This document shows, piece by piece, positions 62,301 to 64,000 of a stretch of 64,000 nt of DNA. Location: contig JAUNGN010000005.1 of NCBI GenBank assembly GCA_030524425.1, forward strand, positions 62,001 through 126,000, read 5' to 3'. Both the position numbers and the translations under genes were made by a program. The notes below the pieces were generated by a model. It searched no databases. It was given only the letters and a program-made list of their open reading frames with translations, and was not told where the DNA came from. This DNA comes from Clostridia bacterium (GTDB taxonomy: Bacteria; Bacillota; Clostridia; Lachnospirales; CAG-274). The number at the start of each line of letters is the position of its first letter. Positions within the stretch are counted from its first letter, which is position 1.

Positions 62301-63308
62301 CTATTCTGCCTCTGATGCTGTTGCCTTTAAGTCCTCCGGACAAGTCATACCTAAGCTTTCAAGTGCTGCAGAATTAATATAAAGACTGTATTCCGTAATA
62401 GTCTCAAAAGGAATATCCTCTGCCTTTTCACCCTTTAAAACTCTTGCCGCCATAGCACCTGTCTGCTTTCCTAAAGCAACATAATCAAGACCTTCTGCTG
62501 CAACACAGCCATTTTTAACCTGTTCAATTTCACTTCCAAAAACAGGAATTTTAGCCTTGTCAGCTGCATCAAGTACAGTAGCAAGAGCAGAAACTACAGT
62601 ATTATCCGTAAGATTAGATATACAATCTACCTTGCCTGCAAGGTCAGCCGCTGCAAGAGGAATATCACTTGTCTGACTAATTCCGCTGTCTGCAATCTCA
62701 AAGCCGTAGCCTGGAGCAAGCTCTTTATACTCGGCAATAGCACTGATTGAATTAGCTTCACTTGTAGTATATAAAATACCAATCTTTTTGGCATCAGGCA
62801 TAAATTTTCTAATCATTTCAAGCTGTGCCTCTACAGCAAGCTTATCACTTGTTCCTGTTGTATTGCCTGTACTTGTACCGTCTTCATTGGCAAGCTGTGC
62901 TGCAACAGGGTCAGTTACTGCCGTATAAATTACAGGAATGGCACCATTAGCTGCATTATAACAAGCCTGAGCCATAGGTGTAGCAACACCGCAAATAAGA
63001 TCTACCTTATTTGCCGCCATACTCTGTGCAATCTGATTAGTATTTGCCATATCAGCCTGTGCATTCTGGAAGTCATAAGTTACATTTTCACCTTCAACAT
63101 AACCTGCCTCAGCCATACCCAATTTAAAGCCTTCAACACAATTGTCAAGCGAACCGTGAGGTGCAAACTGTCCGATACCTACAGTTACCATATCCTCAGC
63201 GGCATTATTGCTTTCAGATACTGACTGATTTGTTTCTGTTGAACCGCATCCTGTAAACATACCCATTGTAAGGCAGGCTGCAGCAACAAATGATATAAAT
63301 TTCTTCAT
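62301..63308 (-). CDS. ABC transporter substrate-binding lipoprotein (TrpX class)
   Basis: 335 residues from ATG 63308, ten bases after GGAG; the ATG three codons earlier overlaps it. Lipobox MFTGC with Cys21. Text typical of the family: TVGIGQFAPHGSLDNCVEGFKLGM, NQIAQSMAANKVDLI, PVIYTAVTDPVAAQLA and KIGILYTTSEANS. In streptococci this class carries tryptophan, but purines or other ligands are known in relatives. Specificity is not proven. Confidence 0.9.
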   Translation of the reverse strand: MKKFISFVAAACLTMGMFTGCGSTETNQSVSESNNAAEDMVTVGIGQFAPHGSLDNCVEGFKLGMAEAGYVEGENVTYDFQNAQADMANTNQIAQSMAANKVDLICGVATPMAQACYNAANGAIPVIYTAVTDPVAAQLANEDGTSTGNTTGTSDKLAVEAQLEMIRKFMPDAKKIGILYTTSEANSISAIAEYKELAPGYGFEIADSGISQTSDIPLAAADLAGKVDCISNLTDNTVVSALATVLDAADKAKIPVFGSEIEQVKNGCVAAEGLDYVALGKQTGAMAARVLKGEKAEDIPFETITEYSLYINSAALESLGMTCPEDLKATASEAE

Positions 63309-63343
63309 TGTTATCATTCTCCTTTATAAATTTTTATCTCAAT

Positions 63344-63372
63344 ATTATAACACATTATTATGATATTTACAA
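63344..63372 (-). promoter_or_regulatory. Promoter of TrpXYZ-type operon
   Basis: On the minus strand TTGTAA (63372-63367), 17-base spacer, TATAAT (63349-63344). The -35 overlaps the stop of the preceding lipoprotein gene. Confidence 0.7.
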
Positions 63373-63957
63373 CTTATTTTCATGTACATAAGCGTCATAA
63401 ATATTTGTGCCGTTTTCGTTTCTGTAATAAACCCGGTTATCTGATCTGCCTATAATCTCAAAAGCAATATTAATATCATTTACGCCGTTGTTTTTCACAG
63501 TTCTTACAGCTTCAGAACAAAATTCTTCATATAAACCGCAGTTTTCATTCCATTTATTCTGATATTCACTGTCCTTTGACTCAATATAATCAATTGTGTC
63601 ATCTGTAATATAGGCTTTAAATGTAACAGTATTGTCTGCATAGCTTATATCAAAGCCTGCGTTTGATGCCAGTGTCTTTAAGGAATTATATGTACTGCTT
63701 TCTTCAAAGCTTGGGGATGCGGGAGCATTATCTGTTTCATTTACTCCTGTTTCAGAATCATTTTTTTCATTAGCCGTTATATTTTGTGTAGTATCCTCAT
63801 CAGAATTTCCAGTTATCGTTTCCCTTGTTTCCTCGTCAATAAGGGTGGTGTTTTCTGTTGTCATTTCTGTTTCTGTTGTTGCTGCAGTTTTATCCTTAGA
63901 GTATGAACCGCAGCCTGTGACTGCAATAAGCGCAATAAGTGCAATATATTTTTTCAT
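63367..63957 (-). CDS. Hypothetical lipoprotein with Thr/Glu-rich linker
   Basis: 196 residues from the ATG at 63957 behind CGGAGG; the frame is open upstream but that start lacks a site. Lipobox VTGC near residue 15, a Thr/Glu/Asn-rich linker (about 20-80), then a folded part of about 110 residues of unknown type (ISYADNTVTFKAYIT). The bases from 63958 to the window end hold no gene that can be judged. Confidence 0.7.
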   Translation of the reverse strand: MKKYIALIALIAVTGCGSYSKDKTAATTETEMTTENTTLIDEETRETITGNSDEDTTQNITANEKNDSETGVNETDNAPASPSFEESSTYNSLKTLASNAGFDISYADNTVTFKAYITDDTIDYIESKDSEYQNKWNENCGLYEEFCSEAVRTVKNNGVNDINIAFEIIGRSDNRVYYRNENGTNIYDAYVHENKL

Positions 63958-64000
63958 ATACTTACCTCCGGATTGTTTTTTTACCATTATATATTTTTGA

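Overview
The window is AT-rich chromosomal DNA from a Gram-positive, spore-forming anaerobe of the Clostridia, probably a gut Lachnospirales-type organism. The reasons are S-layer homology (SLH) surface proteins, a small acid-soluble spore protein, a bile salt hydrolase, a lysine riboswitch on asd-dapA-dapB, a dockerin protein and clostridial cell-wall polysaccharide genes. No rRNA, tRNA, prophage, transposase or CRISPR array was recognised. Most genes look like chromosomal housekeeping or host-adaptation genes.

Positions 1-15010 form a heme-acquisition locus and are the most interesting part. A CydD-like ABC subunit (cut by the left edge) diverges from a regulator at 1515. This regulator has a DtxR-like winged helix and dimerisation region, but the usual metal ligands are missing, and a NEAT-like (heme-binding type) domain sits where the C-terminal domain should be. 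Downstream are a 2778-residue surface protein (NEAT-like repeats, one FMN-binding domain, three SLH repeats), a Shp-type heme-binding protein with SLH repeats, and an IsdE-like heme lipoprotein with its FecCD permease and ATPase. Palindromes of the form GTTAGC-N4-GCTAAC lie at 1479, 2401, 2545 and 2611. A fifth lies at 60249, about 45 kb away, upstream of a metal ABC importer. I read this as a heme-sensing regulon; the sensing is inferred, not shown.

Positions 15011-23640 hold a MATE transporter behind a hairpin-rich leader, a TtcA-like PP-loop protein, a tyrosine recombinase, a TPR protein, a 139-bp MITE-like repeat, thiD, bile salt hydrolase, an unknown HExxH protein and an asparaginase. 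Positions 23640-34640 are a cell-surface glycan region: an ABC polysaccharide exporter pair, a methyltransferase, a 1406-residue RgpF/HAD fusion and a 1107-residue LTA-synthase-like phosphoglycerol transferase. Positions 34617-38107 carry the spore protein gene and the riboswitch-controlled lysine/diaminopimelate operon.

Positions 38121-49450 hold a C-type-lectin/dockerin secreted protein, ftsK/spoIIIE, bioB-bioY under a BirA-type operator, and metNIQ. Positions 49600-56990 hold two divergent secreted proteins with copper-amine-oxidase-N-like domains, a sugar-phosphate transferase, a PqqD / HprK-like kinase / S26-like peptidase operon (an orphan RiPP-like set), a homocysteine methyltransferase-MTHFR fusion and a lipoprotein. 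Positions 57040-64000 hold the metal importer with a CBS-domain partner, a TrpXYZ-type ABC importer with a small unknown partner, and a lipoprotein.

Several gene starts were moved from the longest open frame to codons supported by a Shine-Dalgarno sequence or a promoter; these choices are explained in the entries.
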